Below are positions 1 to 6,033 of a stretch of DNA of 8,277 nucleotides, one piece after another. Under the pieces are notes generated by a model. The model made no database searches. It was not told the DNA's origin and saw nothing but the letters and a program-made list of their open reading frames with translations. The first letter of the stretch is position 1. The number at the start of each line of letters is the position of its first letter. The position numbers and the translations under genes are program-made. The stretch comes from Helicobacteraceae bacterium (GTDB lineage Bacteria > Campylobacterota > Campylobacteria > Campylobacterales > Sulfurimonadaceae), in contig JALWNV010000015.1 in the NCBI GenBank assembly GCA_027083665.1, positions 1-8,277 on the forward strand. The letters run 5' to 3'.

Positions 1-1850
1 CAGCGGACACTGGAGCGGCACCGTCCGCCGCCGCTTTTCGCATTGATGTCCCCCTGTGCGGAGACGGTGCCGCTGAGACGGCCTTCGCTGTCGCCGTTAA
101 ACGATCCGCTGACCGTACCGTCGGCGGAAATATGCATGACGAATCCGCCCGAGACACGGTCGCCCTCCCCGTCGCTGCCTGACCAGCTTCCTGTGAGGGT
201 TCCTTGCAGCAGATGCGTATCGGGAGCCGCTCCTTTTAAGAAGAGCGTGACACTTTCATGCGTATCCGATCGGGTGACGGTGACACTGCCGTCTTTTTTC
301 AAAACGGTGACATCCCAGCTGACGCTTCCGTCTTGGCTGAGGGATTTGGTGCTCGAGCCGGTCGCGGCGTCGGAGACCCGGATGGAGACGGTTGTCGGTC
401 CGGTGACGCCGCTGAGCGTGGCGGTGACGCGGTATGTGACCGAATCGTCATCGGAATCGATTTTGGCGGCACGTACTTGCAGTGCTGCAGTTCCGTCCGG
501 CAGGGGGATCTCGATGGTGACGGTATCTTGGTTGAGTGCGGCATCGGGAATGGTGACGATTTTTCCGTTTTCCGGCACGACGACGATATCGGCATCGTCA
601 CTTTTTTCGACTTCGACCGGGCCGCTGTTTTCAGGATCTTCCACATAGATGATCTGTGTCCGTTCCGGAATGTCGACGCGTGTGCCGCCGCTTTGGTCCT
701 CTCCGCCGTTTCGACGGGCATAGCGGTGTACGATGATTTTGACGGCGTCGGATACTTCACTGCTTTCGGATTCGCCGGAAACCGCTTCTGCGGACTTCTC
801 CAGTATTTCGATGGCGGCTTCCTCGCCCATGGATGTTTCCGGCTCCGGAATGACGAGTTCCTCCTTCTCTTTGCCCGTGACGGCAACGGCGACCGCACCG
901 GCGGCTCCCGCCGCCGCACCCGTTCCGGCCGCTGCGGTTTCCGCCGAGGTCAGGGTGAGCGTGACGCGTGCCGTATTGGGAATATCGGCATAGGGAAGCG
1001 CCCGCTGCACGTTGACCATGGTTTGGGTATTGGTCGTCGCGACGACACTTCCGGACGTACCGACGGCGATATAGGCCGCGCCGACACTTTTGAGTGCGGT
1101 GTCGGCGCCTTCGTAAGCCGCGGCTTCGACATTGGCCTTATGGTACAAAAGGGCGTCTTCCGCATCGAGGGGATGGTCGGCTTCGGCCATGCCGAAGAGA
1201 TCGCGTGCCGTTTTTTCCTTGTCGGACTTGAGTGTGCGGAAGTGCTGAAGAACTTCACTCTTGGGTGTGCTTTTCGGCAGGCCGATCGTTTTTTTGATGT
1301 CGTCCATCAAAGCGGAACGGTCGTCCGCGTTCGCAATGAGATACTCGGTGCTTTCGTAAAGTTTCCTCTTGCTCTCTTTACCGTATGGGTAGAGTTTGTA
1401 GCCGATATAGCTGATCAGACCCGCGGTCACGACCACGCTGCCGCTGATAATGAAACGCGGTGTGCCGAGGCGGCCTTCGTGCAAATCGGACTGTGAAAGC
1501 GCTTCGGCATTGTCGGCAATCCGGTTTTCAAGCAAAATCAGCTTGATGGCTTCCGGTTCGATCGAGTCGAGTTTTTCATAAAAGGCGTTGGCCTGGGCGG
1601 CAGTCATCGTCCCCATGTCGATTTCCCGGGTGAAATGGTCCGAAAGTGCTCCGATACCTTCGATCAGCTGCCGCTGAACGCCACCGATCGTCTGTACGTA
1701 CGCTTTTACGGTCCCGTTCAGCTGTGCGGCGGCCCCGCCCTCTCCCGGCGGGGTATCACCGCCGGAAGCCTGCCCGGAGCCGCCTCCGCCGCACCCTGAA
1801 ACCCCTGCCGTCAGCAGCACCGTCACTAAAAGGGTAATCCATTTTTTCAT
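1..1850 (-). CDS. Unrecognised large lipoprotein with internal membrane-like helix and C-terminal Gly/Ser/Thr-rich repeats (3' end outside window)
   Basis: The frame is open from an ATG at 1848-1850 to the left edge, giving 616 visible codons and no stop. The start is supported by AAGGAAG (plus-strand 1856-1862) five bases upstream. The N-terminus MKKWITLLVTVLLTAGVSGC is a lipoprotein signal with lipobox V-S-G-C and Cys20 as the lipidation site, followed by a Gly/Ser/Pro linker. Residues 40-130 are probably helical. Residues 133-151 (FIISGSVVVTAGLISYIGY) resemble a membrane helix and are followed by a Lys/Arg-rich stretch. Residues 306-324 are almost pure Ala/Gly/Val. A Glu/Ser-rich linker covers about 330-380. 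From about 430 the sequence looks like beta-sandwich material, and at 547-606 there are repeated G-T-x-S/T-G-S-W/F units. I recognise no family, and the function is unknown. An envelope-anchored surface or scaffold protein is the most that can be inferred. An internal helix in a lipoprotein is odd. Confidence 0.85.
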   Translation of the reverse strand, partial: MKKWITLLVTVLLTAGVSGCGGGGSGQASGGDTPPGEGGAAAQLNGTVKAYVQTIGGVQRQLIEGIGALSDHFTREIDMGTMTAAQANAFYEKLDSIEPEAIKLILLENRIADNAEALSQSDLHEGRLGTPRFIISGSVVVTAGLISYIGYKLYPYGKESKRKLYESTEYLIANADDRSALMDDIKKTIGLPKSTPKSEVLQHFRTLKSDKEKTARDLFGMAEADHPLDAEDALLYHKANVEAAAYEGADTALKSVGAAYIAVGTSGSVVATTNTQTMVNVQRALPYADIPNTARVTLTLTSAETAAAGTGAAAGAAGAVAVAVTGKEKEELVIPEPETSMGEEAAIEILEKSAEAVSGESESSEVSDAVKIIVHRYARRNGGEDQSGGTRVDIPERTQIIYVEDPENSGPVEVEKSDDADIVVVPENGKIVTIPDAALNQDTVTIEIPLPDGTAALQVRAAKIDSDDDSVTYRVTATLSGVTGPTTVSIRVSDAATGSSTKSLSQDGSVSWDVTVLKKDGSVTVTRSDTHESVTLFLKGAAPDTHLLQGTLTGSWSGSDGEGDRVSGGFVMHISADGTVSGSFNGDSEGRLSGTVSAQGDINAKSGGGRCRSSVR

Positions 1851-1855
1851 TCAAT

Positions 1856-1862
1856 CTTCCTT
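1856..1862 (-). promoter_or_regulatory. Shine-Dalgarno site of the lipoprotein gene
   Basis: Read on the minus strand this is AAGGAAG, ending five bases before the ATG at 1850. It fixes the start immediately before the signal peptide. Confidence 0.7.
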
Positions 1863-1946
1863 ACTTTCCATCGGCCATATATTCTATTTTATTCCTATCA
1901 ATCTATTTTTGTGCTGAAAGAAGAGGGGGCATTGAAGGATGATATG

Positions 1947-2001
1947 ATAAAAAAGCCCGCTTTAATCGCCCTTGAAATATAATACGCGCAATAAAAAAGC
2001 C
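1947..2001. repeat. 11-bp direct repeat flanking the candidate -10 box
   Basis: ATAAAAAAGCC occurs exactly at 1947-1957 and again at 1991-2001, a 44-base offset. The TATAAT box lies between the copies. One copy would sit near the -35 region and the other at the expected transcription start. It could be a pair of regulator sites or a coincidence in A-rich DNA. Confidence 0.35.
1978..1983 (+). promoter_or_regulatory. Candidate sigma-70 -10 box (TATAAT) for the rppH operon
   Basis: A perfect TATAAT lies 51 bases before the rppH ATG, which would put transcription start near 1990 and give a leader of about 45 bases. No good -35 lies 16-18 bases upstream. Campylobacterota housekeeping promoters often lack a recognisable -35, so its absence does not argue against this site. 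No start has been mapped. Confidence 0.5.
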
Positions 2002-2034
2002 GATCTTTTGTCGAGCCTTTGAAAAAGAGAACGG

Positions 2035-2505
2035 ATGGAATCAATCAAACCCTATCGTCCCAACGTCGCCGCGATCATCGTGTCGCCGGAGTATCCGAAA
2101 CGCAAGAAAATCCTGATCGCCGAACGCAGCGACATCAGCGGGATCTGGCAGTTTCCCCAAGGCGGCATCGACAAGGGCGAGACGCCCGAAGAAGCGTTGA
2201 TCCGGGAGATCGAAGAGGAGATCGGTACCAAAAAGGTCGAAGTGATCGCCGAGTATCCCGACTGGCTCGCCTATGATTTTCCCGAGCATGTCGCCAAGCG
2301 GATGCGCCCGTATGCGGGGCAGACGCAGCGCTATTACCTTGTCCGTCTCAAGCCGAAAGCGAAGATCAACCTGGAGACGAAGCATCCGGAGTTCATCGAC
2401 TACAAGTTCATCGATGTGGACGAGCTCTACGACTATGTCGCGCATTTCAAAAAACCGATCTACGAGAAGGTGATCGGCTATTTCAAAACAAAGGGGTATC
2501 TGTAA
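2035..2505 (+). CDS. rppH: RNA pyrophosphohydrolase RppH (Nudix hydrolase)
   Basis: The 156-residue product belongs to the RppH/NudH Nudix family, which removes pyrophosphate from 5'-triphosphorylated mRNA and so triggers 5'-end-dependent decay in the cytoplasm. The family hallmark WQFPQGGID spans residues 38-46. The Nudix box runs from Gly43 to about residue 65 and matches Gx5Ex7REUxEExG, with Arg57, Glu58, Glu61 and Glu62 as expected metal and catalytic residues. The last box position is Thr instead of the usual hydrophobic residue. The length fits the H. pylori homologue (about 155 residues) and is shorter than E. coli RppH. The ATG at 2035 follows a weak purine-rich site (AAGAGA, 2025-2030), and the protein opens in the usual way (KPYRPNVAAII). 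It is the first gene of the tight run; its stop abuts the lysC ATG. Confidence 0.95.
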   Translation: MESIKPYRPNVAAIIVSPEYPKRKKILIAERSDISGIWQFPQGGIDKGETPEEALIREIEEEIGTKKVEVIAEYPDWLAYDFPEHVAKRMRPYAGQTQRYYLVRLKPKAKINLETKHPEFIDYKFIDVDELYDYVAHFKKPIYEKVIGYFKTKGYL

Positions 2506-3717
2506 ATGCTGATCGTTCAAAAATACGGCGGGACGAGCGTCGGGGATCTGGAACGGATTCAGAACGTCGCCGACCGTGTCGCGCGTACGGTAAAAGAGGG
2601 GCACCGGGTCGTGGTCGTCGTCTCGGCCATGAGCGGCGAGACCAACAAGCTCGTCGGATATGCGGAACACTTCAGTCCGCAGCCAAAACGCGAAGAGGTG
2701 GATATGCTGCTGAGTTCGGGCGAACGGGTTACGGCGGCGCTGCTCTCCATCGCGCTGAACGAGATGGGCGTCGAAGCGGAGTCCATGAGCGGCCGGCGCG
2801 CGGGGATCGTGACCGATACGGTGCATACGAAGGCCCGTATCGAGCATATCGATCCCGCCCCGATGCTGCGCGCACTCGAAGAGGGCCGAGTGGTGGTCGT
2901 CGCGGGATTCCAGGGAGTCAACAGCGAAGGGCGCGTCACGACGCTCGGCCGCGGGGGCAGCGACCTCTCCGCCGTCGCGATCGCCGGTGCGCTGCATGCG
3001 GACCTGTGCGAGATCTACACGGACGTCGACGGGATCTACACCACCGACCCGCGCATTGAACCCAAGGCGAAAAAGCTCGAGAAGATTTCGTACGACGAGA
3101 TGCTCGAGCTGGCGTCTCTGGGAGCGAAAGTCCTGCAAAACCGTTCGGTCGAACTGGCCAAGAAACTCAACGTCAACCTCGTGACGCGTTCGAGCTTTTC
3201 GGACGCGCCGGGAACCCTCATCACAAAGGAAGAGAATATCATGGAAAAACCATTGGTAAGCGGTGTGGCGCTCGACCGTAATCAGGCGCGTATCTCCCTC
3301 GTCGGCGTCGTCGACCGGCCCGGTATCGCTTCGGACATTTTCGGCAAACTGGCCGATAACAACGTCAACGTCGATATGATTATCCAGACACTCGGCCACG
3401 ACGATACGACCAACATGGACTTCACCGTGCCGATGAACGAACTCGCCGATGCCAAGGAAGTTGTCGACGCATTCGTCTCCAACGGGGAGATCAAGGAAGC
3501 CAGTTACGACGAGAAGATCTGCAAAGTCTCCATCGTCGGCGTCGGCATGAAATCCCACACGGGTGTCGCGGCAAAAGCCTTCGCGACAATGGCGAAGGAG
3601 AATATCAATATCATGATGATCTCCACTTCCGAGATCAAGGTCTCGATGGTCATCGACGAGAAGTATGCCGAGCTGGCCGTCCGGGCGCTGCACAGCGCGT
3701 ACGAACTCGACAAATAG
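2506..3717 (+). CDS. lysC: Aspartate kinase (aspartokinase), alpha subunit
   Basis: This 403-residue enzyme phosphorylates L-aspartate with ATP, the committed step to lysine, diaminopimelate, threonine and methionine. The kinase domain covers about residues 2-240, with KYGGTSVGD at 6-14, SSGERVTAALLS at 70-81, the TTLGRGGSDLSAVA motif at 145-158 and YTDVDGIYTTDPR at 171-183. Two ACT domains follow at about 262-325 and 338-400 (RISLVGVVDRPGIA; CKVSIVGVGMKSHTGVA). These normally bind feedback inhibitors such as lysine or threonine. Length and order fit the monofunctional alpha/beta-type class. The ATG directly follows the rppH stop, with AAGGGG (2491-2496) nine bases upstream inside rppH, so translation is probably coupled. 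An internal start that may yield a beta subunit is listed separately. Confidence 0.97.
   Translation: MLIVQKYGGTSVGDLERIQNVADRVARTVKEGHRVVVVVSAMSGETNKLVGYAEHFSPQPKREEVDMLLSSGERVTAALLSIALNEMGVEAESMSGRRAGIVTDTVHTKARIEHIDPAPMLRALEEGRVVVVAGFQGVNSEGRVTTLGRGGSDLSAVAIAGALHADLCEIYTDVDGIYTTDPRIEPKAKKLEKISYDEMLELASLGAKVLQNRSVELAKKLNVNLVTRSSFSDAPGTLITKEENIMEKPLVSGVALDRNQARISLVGVVDRPGIASDIFGKLADNNVNVDMIIQTLGHDDTTNMDFTVPMNELADAKEVVDAFVSNGEIKEASYDEKICKVSIVGVGMKSHTGVAAKAFATMAKENINIMMISTSEIKVSMVIDEKYAELAVRALHSAYELDK
3225..3717 (+). other. Candidate internal translation start in lysC giving a 158-residue beta subunit (two ACT domains)
   Basis: Inside lysC and in frame, AAAGGAAGAG (3225-3234) lies six bases before ATG 3241-3243. 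Initiation there would give a 158-residue protein starting MEKPLVSGVALDRN and holding only the two ACT domains. In Bacillus subtilis aspartokinase II and Corynebacterium glutamicum LysC, beta subunits arise in just this way. From memory the C. glutamicum beta chain begins MEEAVLTGVATDKSEAK, which lines up with this Met. The site falls exactly at the junction between kinase and regulatory domains. Actual initiation here is inferred, not shown. Confidence 0.55.
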
Positions 3718-3728
3718 CCGGGCGGTCC

Positions 3729-4277
3729 ATGCAGACCTTCACGCAGTGGATGCTCGAAGCGATACGCTCCGAAGGTGCGATGTGCAACTGGGTCGAGGAG
3801 TCGCGTTTCGAGTGGACGGCATCCACCGCGCAGGCGGTTTCGCAGATCGTCGAGGGAAAGACGGTGGTGCTCATCACCGACCGCAAACGTCAGTGGTTCG
3901 CCGACTATATCTCCTCGAGTATCAATCAGCTCTCCAAGGAGCGGCCGATGGTGCCCATCATCAGCTTGGACCGTATCTATCCGGAATTTGACGAAATGAC
4001 CGGCGGCGAATCGATGGATATGCTCCTGGATCTGATGGAGCTCTCCTTTTCGGGCAAGTATTTCTTCTGGTATATCGGCAAGGGAAACGACCCGCGTTCG
4101 GATATCGCCAAACGCTCTTCCAACAGCTGTCTTTGGCTGTTCGACGAGGCTTTCGGCCATGCGATGCAGCTGCGTTCGTACGATCCCATTCTCGATATCA
4201 AGCTGATGCAGCTGTACCGGCTGTTCGATATGGCGCTCAATGCGGTTTTGTTCGCGGAGGTTTCGGCCGATGTCTGA
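3729..4277 (+). CDS. hobA: HobA, DnaA-interacting initiator-associating protein
   Basis: The 182-residue product matches HobA of H. pylori (about 180 residues) in length, position after lysC and recognisable segments. The C-terminal third is most telling: LWLFDE at 135-140 and YDPILDIKLMQLYRLFDMALNAVLF at 151-175, cited here by position, resemble the H. pylori run with LWLFEE and LDYKLLQLFKLFENAL. FFWYIGK at 112-118 also has a counterpart. HobA is an SIS-fold protein that binds domain I of DnaA as a tetramer and promotes orderly DnaA assembly at oriC. It is the structural counterpart of E. coli DiaA. The gene starts 11 bases after lysC with only a weak GGGCGG (3720-3725), suggesting coupling to lysC translation. 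It overlaps holB by eight bases. Confidence 0.9.
   Translation: MQTFTQWMLEAIRSEGAMCNWVEESRFEWTASTAQAVSQIVEGKTVVLITDRKRQWFADYISSSINQLSKERPMVPIISLDRIYPEFDEMTGGESMDMLLDLMELSFSGKYFFWYIGKGNDPRSDIAKRSSNSCLWLFDEAFGHAMQLRSYDPILDIKLMQLYRLFDMALNAVLFAEVSADV
4256..4260 (+). promoter_or_regulatory. Shine-Dalgarno site that decides the holB start
   Basis: GGAGG lies nine bases before ATG 4270. An earlier in-frame ATG at 4240 sits upstream of this site and would add an Arg-rich ten-residue head (MRFCSRRFRP) out of keeping with the family. The 4270 start is preferred. Confidence 0.65.
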
Positions 4278-4893
4278 GTTGCGGCGCAGCCATATCATCC
4301 TCAACGAAGAGATTGAAGAACGTTTCGAGACATTGAAGAGAGAGCTTCAGCCCTCCCGTGTCGTAGGATTTATCAAGGATGATTTTCTGATCGAAGACGC
4401 CAAGGCGGCCATCGCCGAGGCCTATGTCAGCGAAGCGTCGCTGAAATTTATCGTGCTTGCCGCCAAACAGTTTAACGTCTATTCGCAAAACGCCCTGCTG
4501 AAACTGCTCGAAGAGCCGCCGGCGAATATCGCGTTTGTCCTGATCGCCCCGGCCAAATCGGTGCTGCTTCCGACCGTGCGTTCGCGTTTGCCTGTCGTGA
4601 ACGAGATCGCCGCTTCTGTGACGCAAGGGGTGGATCTGGAACTGGGACACTTCGATCTCGAGGCCCTGTACCGTTTCGCAACCTCGCTCGGACGCATGGA
4701 CCGTCATGAATCCAAGGCGTTGATCGAACGGATTTTTTACCAGGCGACGGCGATCGAGAAGCTGCCGCTGACACAGCCGCAGCTCGATGCCTTCGATCGT
4801 GCTTTTCGCCTGATCGAACTCAACGCCAGAGTGCAAAACGTCGTATTGACGCTTTTGATGACTTTTTTACCGGAGCAGCGCCGTGCAGGCTGA
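4270..4893 (+). CDS. holB: DNA polymerase III delta' subunit, short Campylobacterota form
   Basis: The 207-residue product carries NALLKLLEEPP at 74-84 and TVRSRL at 102-107, the diagnostic motifs of the clamp-loader delta'/gamma group; the second is the SRC/arginine-finger region. Delta' is part of the ATP-driven complex that loads the beta sliding clamp. The protein is far shorter than E. coli delta' (about 334 residues). It has no P-loop and no cysteine, so the zinc module is absent and the usual N-terminal region is cut to about 50 residues. The H. pylori homologue at the same locus is also short (about 218 residues), so this is the lineage form, not a truncation. The start at 4270 is set by GGAGG at 4256-4260. 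It overlaps hobA by 8 bp and folP by 11 bp. The C-terminal half is weakly conserved and probably helical. Confidence 0.88.
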   Translation: MSELRRSHIILNEEIEERFETLKRELQPSRVVGFIKDDFLIEDAKAAIAEAYVSEASLKFIVLAAKQFNVYSQNALLKLLEEPPANIAFVLIAPAKSVLLPTVRSRLPVVNEIAASVTQGVDLELGHFDLEALYRFATSLGRMDRHESKALIERIFYQATAIEKLPLTQPQLDAFDRAFRLIELNARVQNVVLTLLMTFLPEQRRAG

Positions 4894-6031
4894 ACATCTG
4901 GGTCGGGATACGGATGTCGGCGCACTGCTGAGGCGTATCGGCGTCGACGGCGGCGGCGTCCGGATTCTCGCTTCGAAGGCGAAGACGCATCTGATCTTTA
5001 TCCGGGATATGCACGTAGGAGCCGCCAATATCCTCAAACAGGACGCCTTGTCGGTCGGTGCGGATCTGGCGGTCCCCAAAGGGACGGTCGTCGCCGAGGT
5101 GCCGCGCGTGGATGCGCTGCTGATCGCCACGCGGCGTCAGCTGCAGGCGCTGGCGAGAAAAGAACTCGCACAGCCGTTCGGTCTCAAAGAGCTGGCCGGG
5201 GATTTCAGGCGTTTTAGCGCGATGAAGCATCCTGAGAACGTGCAGGTGATGGGGGTCGTCAACGCCAACGACGACAGTTTTTTCGCCGGAAGCCGTTTCA
5301 AGGAGGCGGATGCGGTCGCGAAGATCGTTTCCATGCTCGAAGAGGGCGCCGATATCATCGATATCGGCGGCGTTTCGTCGCGGCCGGGCTCGCAGCCGGT
5401 CCCCGAAGCCGAGGAACTCGCACGGGTCCGGCCGGTGATCGACGCTCTTTACGCGCAGAAGATACACGAACATACCCGTCTGAGTATCGACAGCTACGCT
5501 CCGGAGGTGGTACGCTACGCGCTCGAACACGGCTTTGCGATCGTCAACGATATCACCGGATTGCAAAACGACGCGGTGGCGGCGCTGTGCGGCGAATTCG
5601 GCGCGACGGCGGTGATCATGCATATGCAGGGTACGCCGCGGACCATGCAGGAGGCACCGCACTATTCTTCGCTGCTCGGCGAGATCGGGAGTTTTTTCGA
5701 ATCACGGACGGAAAAGGCCGAAAGATTCGGCATCGGGGAGATCGTTCTCGATGTCGGGATCGGTTTCGGCAAAACGCTCGCGCACAATCTACGGCTCATT
5801 CGCGACCTCGAACATTTTCTCGTACTGGGGTATCCGCTGCTCGTCGGGGCGAGTCGTAAGTCGATGATCGATAAAATAGTGCCATCGACACCGGACGAAC
5901 GTCTTCCGGGGACGCTGGCGCTGCATCTCGAGGCGGTCCGAAACGGTGCGGCATATCTGCGGGTGCACGATGTCAAAGAACATGTTCAGGCACTGAAAAC
6001 GGCCCGGGCAATTTACGAAGGAGAAGGATAA
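4883..6031 (+). CDS. folP: Dihydropteroate synthase with N-terminal extension
   Basis: FolP joins the pterin pyrophosphate to p-aminobenzoate to make dihydropteroate, the sulfonamide-sensitive step of folate synthesis. The TIM-barrel domain fills about residues 118-380: VMGVVNANDDSF (122-133), GGVSSRPG (162-169), SIDSY (201-205), VNDITG (221-226), MHMQGTP (246-252), LDVGIGFGK (289-297), SRKS (324-327) and VHDV (361-364). Compared with the classic motifs, GGEST is GGVSS and LDPG is LDVG. At 382 residues it exceeds the usual 270-290; the extra 115 N-terminal residues include ILKQDALSVGAD (50-61) and QPFGLKEL (97-104). From memory the H. pylori protein has a similar extension (about 380 residues). 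The start is GTG, with GGAG (4872-4875) seven bases upstream, and overlaps holB by 11 bp. Phosphate transporter translation follows after 2 bp. Confidence 0.93.
   Translation: MQAEHLGRDTDVGALLRRIGVDGGGVRILASKAKTHLIFIRDMHVGAANILKQDALSVGADLAVPKGTVVAEVPRVDALLIATRRQLQALARKELAQPFGLKELAGDFRRFSAMKHPENVQVMGVVNANDDSFFAGSRFKEADAVAKIVSMLEEGADIIDIGGVSSRPGSQPVPEAEELARVRPVIDALYAQKIHEHTRLSIDSYAPEVVRYALEHGFAIVNDITGLQNDAVAALCGEFGATAVIMHMQGTPRTMQEAPHYSSLLGEIGSFFESRTEKAERFGIGEIVLDVGIGFGKTLAHNLRLIRDLEHFLVLGYPLLVGASRKSMIDKIVPSTPDERLPGTLALHLEAVRNGAAYLRVHDVKEHVQALKTARAIYEGEG
6018..6028 (+). promoter_or_regulatory. Tandem Shine-Dalgarno sites before the phosphate transporter
   Basis: AAGGAG (6018-6023) and AAGGA (6024-6028) lie 10 and 5 bases before ATG 6034, inside the end of folP. 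They support this start and suggest strong initiation of the last gene of the run. Confidence 0.6.
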
Positions 6032-6033
6032 CG

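Larger units (their letters stand above)
1851..2034. promoter_or_regulatory. Divergent intergenic promoter region
   Basis: These 184 bases separate the minus-strand lipoprotein gene from the plus-strand rppH operon. They are far more AT-rich than the flanking genes, so promoters for both directions should lie here. On the minus strand TAGAAT (plus 1881-1886) is a possible -10 box, but no -35 is convincingly placed. The plus-strand -10 candidate and an 11-base direct repeat are listed separately. I see no small ORF, tRNA or clear riboswitch. Confidence 0.6.

Noticed and set aside
258..1496. 412-codon open frame on the plus strand
   Set aside because: It lies antisense to the lipoprotein gene. 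Its composition (Gly/Arg/Asp-rich, no domain) is typical of a GC-rich shadow frame, whereas the minus-strand frame has a signal peptide, lipobox and Shine-Dalgarno.
1951..1970. Small A-rich/T-rich palindrome (AAAGCCCGCTTT) as a terminator
   Set aside because: A four- to five-base stem with a two- to four-base loop is too weak, and it lies in the divergent promoter region where no transcript should end.
2041..3693. 550-codon open frame on the minus strand across rppH and lysC
   Set aside because: It is the complement of two unmistakable conserved genes and is rich in His/Arg/Asp without any recognisable motif.
4240..4269. Upstream ATG for holB
   Set aside because: It adds an Arg-rich ten-residue head not expected in the family, and the good Shine-Dalgarno (4256-4260) lies after it, serving ATG 4270.
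4820..5662. 280-codon open frame on the minus strand under holB and folP
   Set aside because: It conflicts with clear FolP motifs on the plus strand and has no start signal or known domain.
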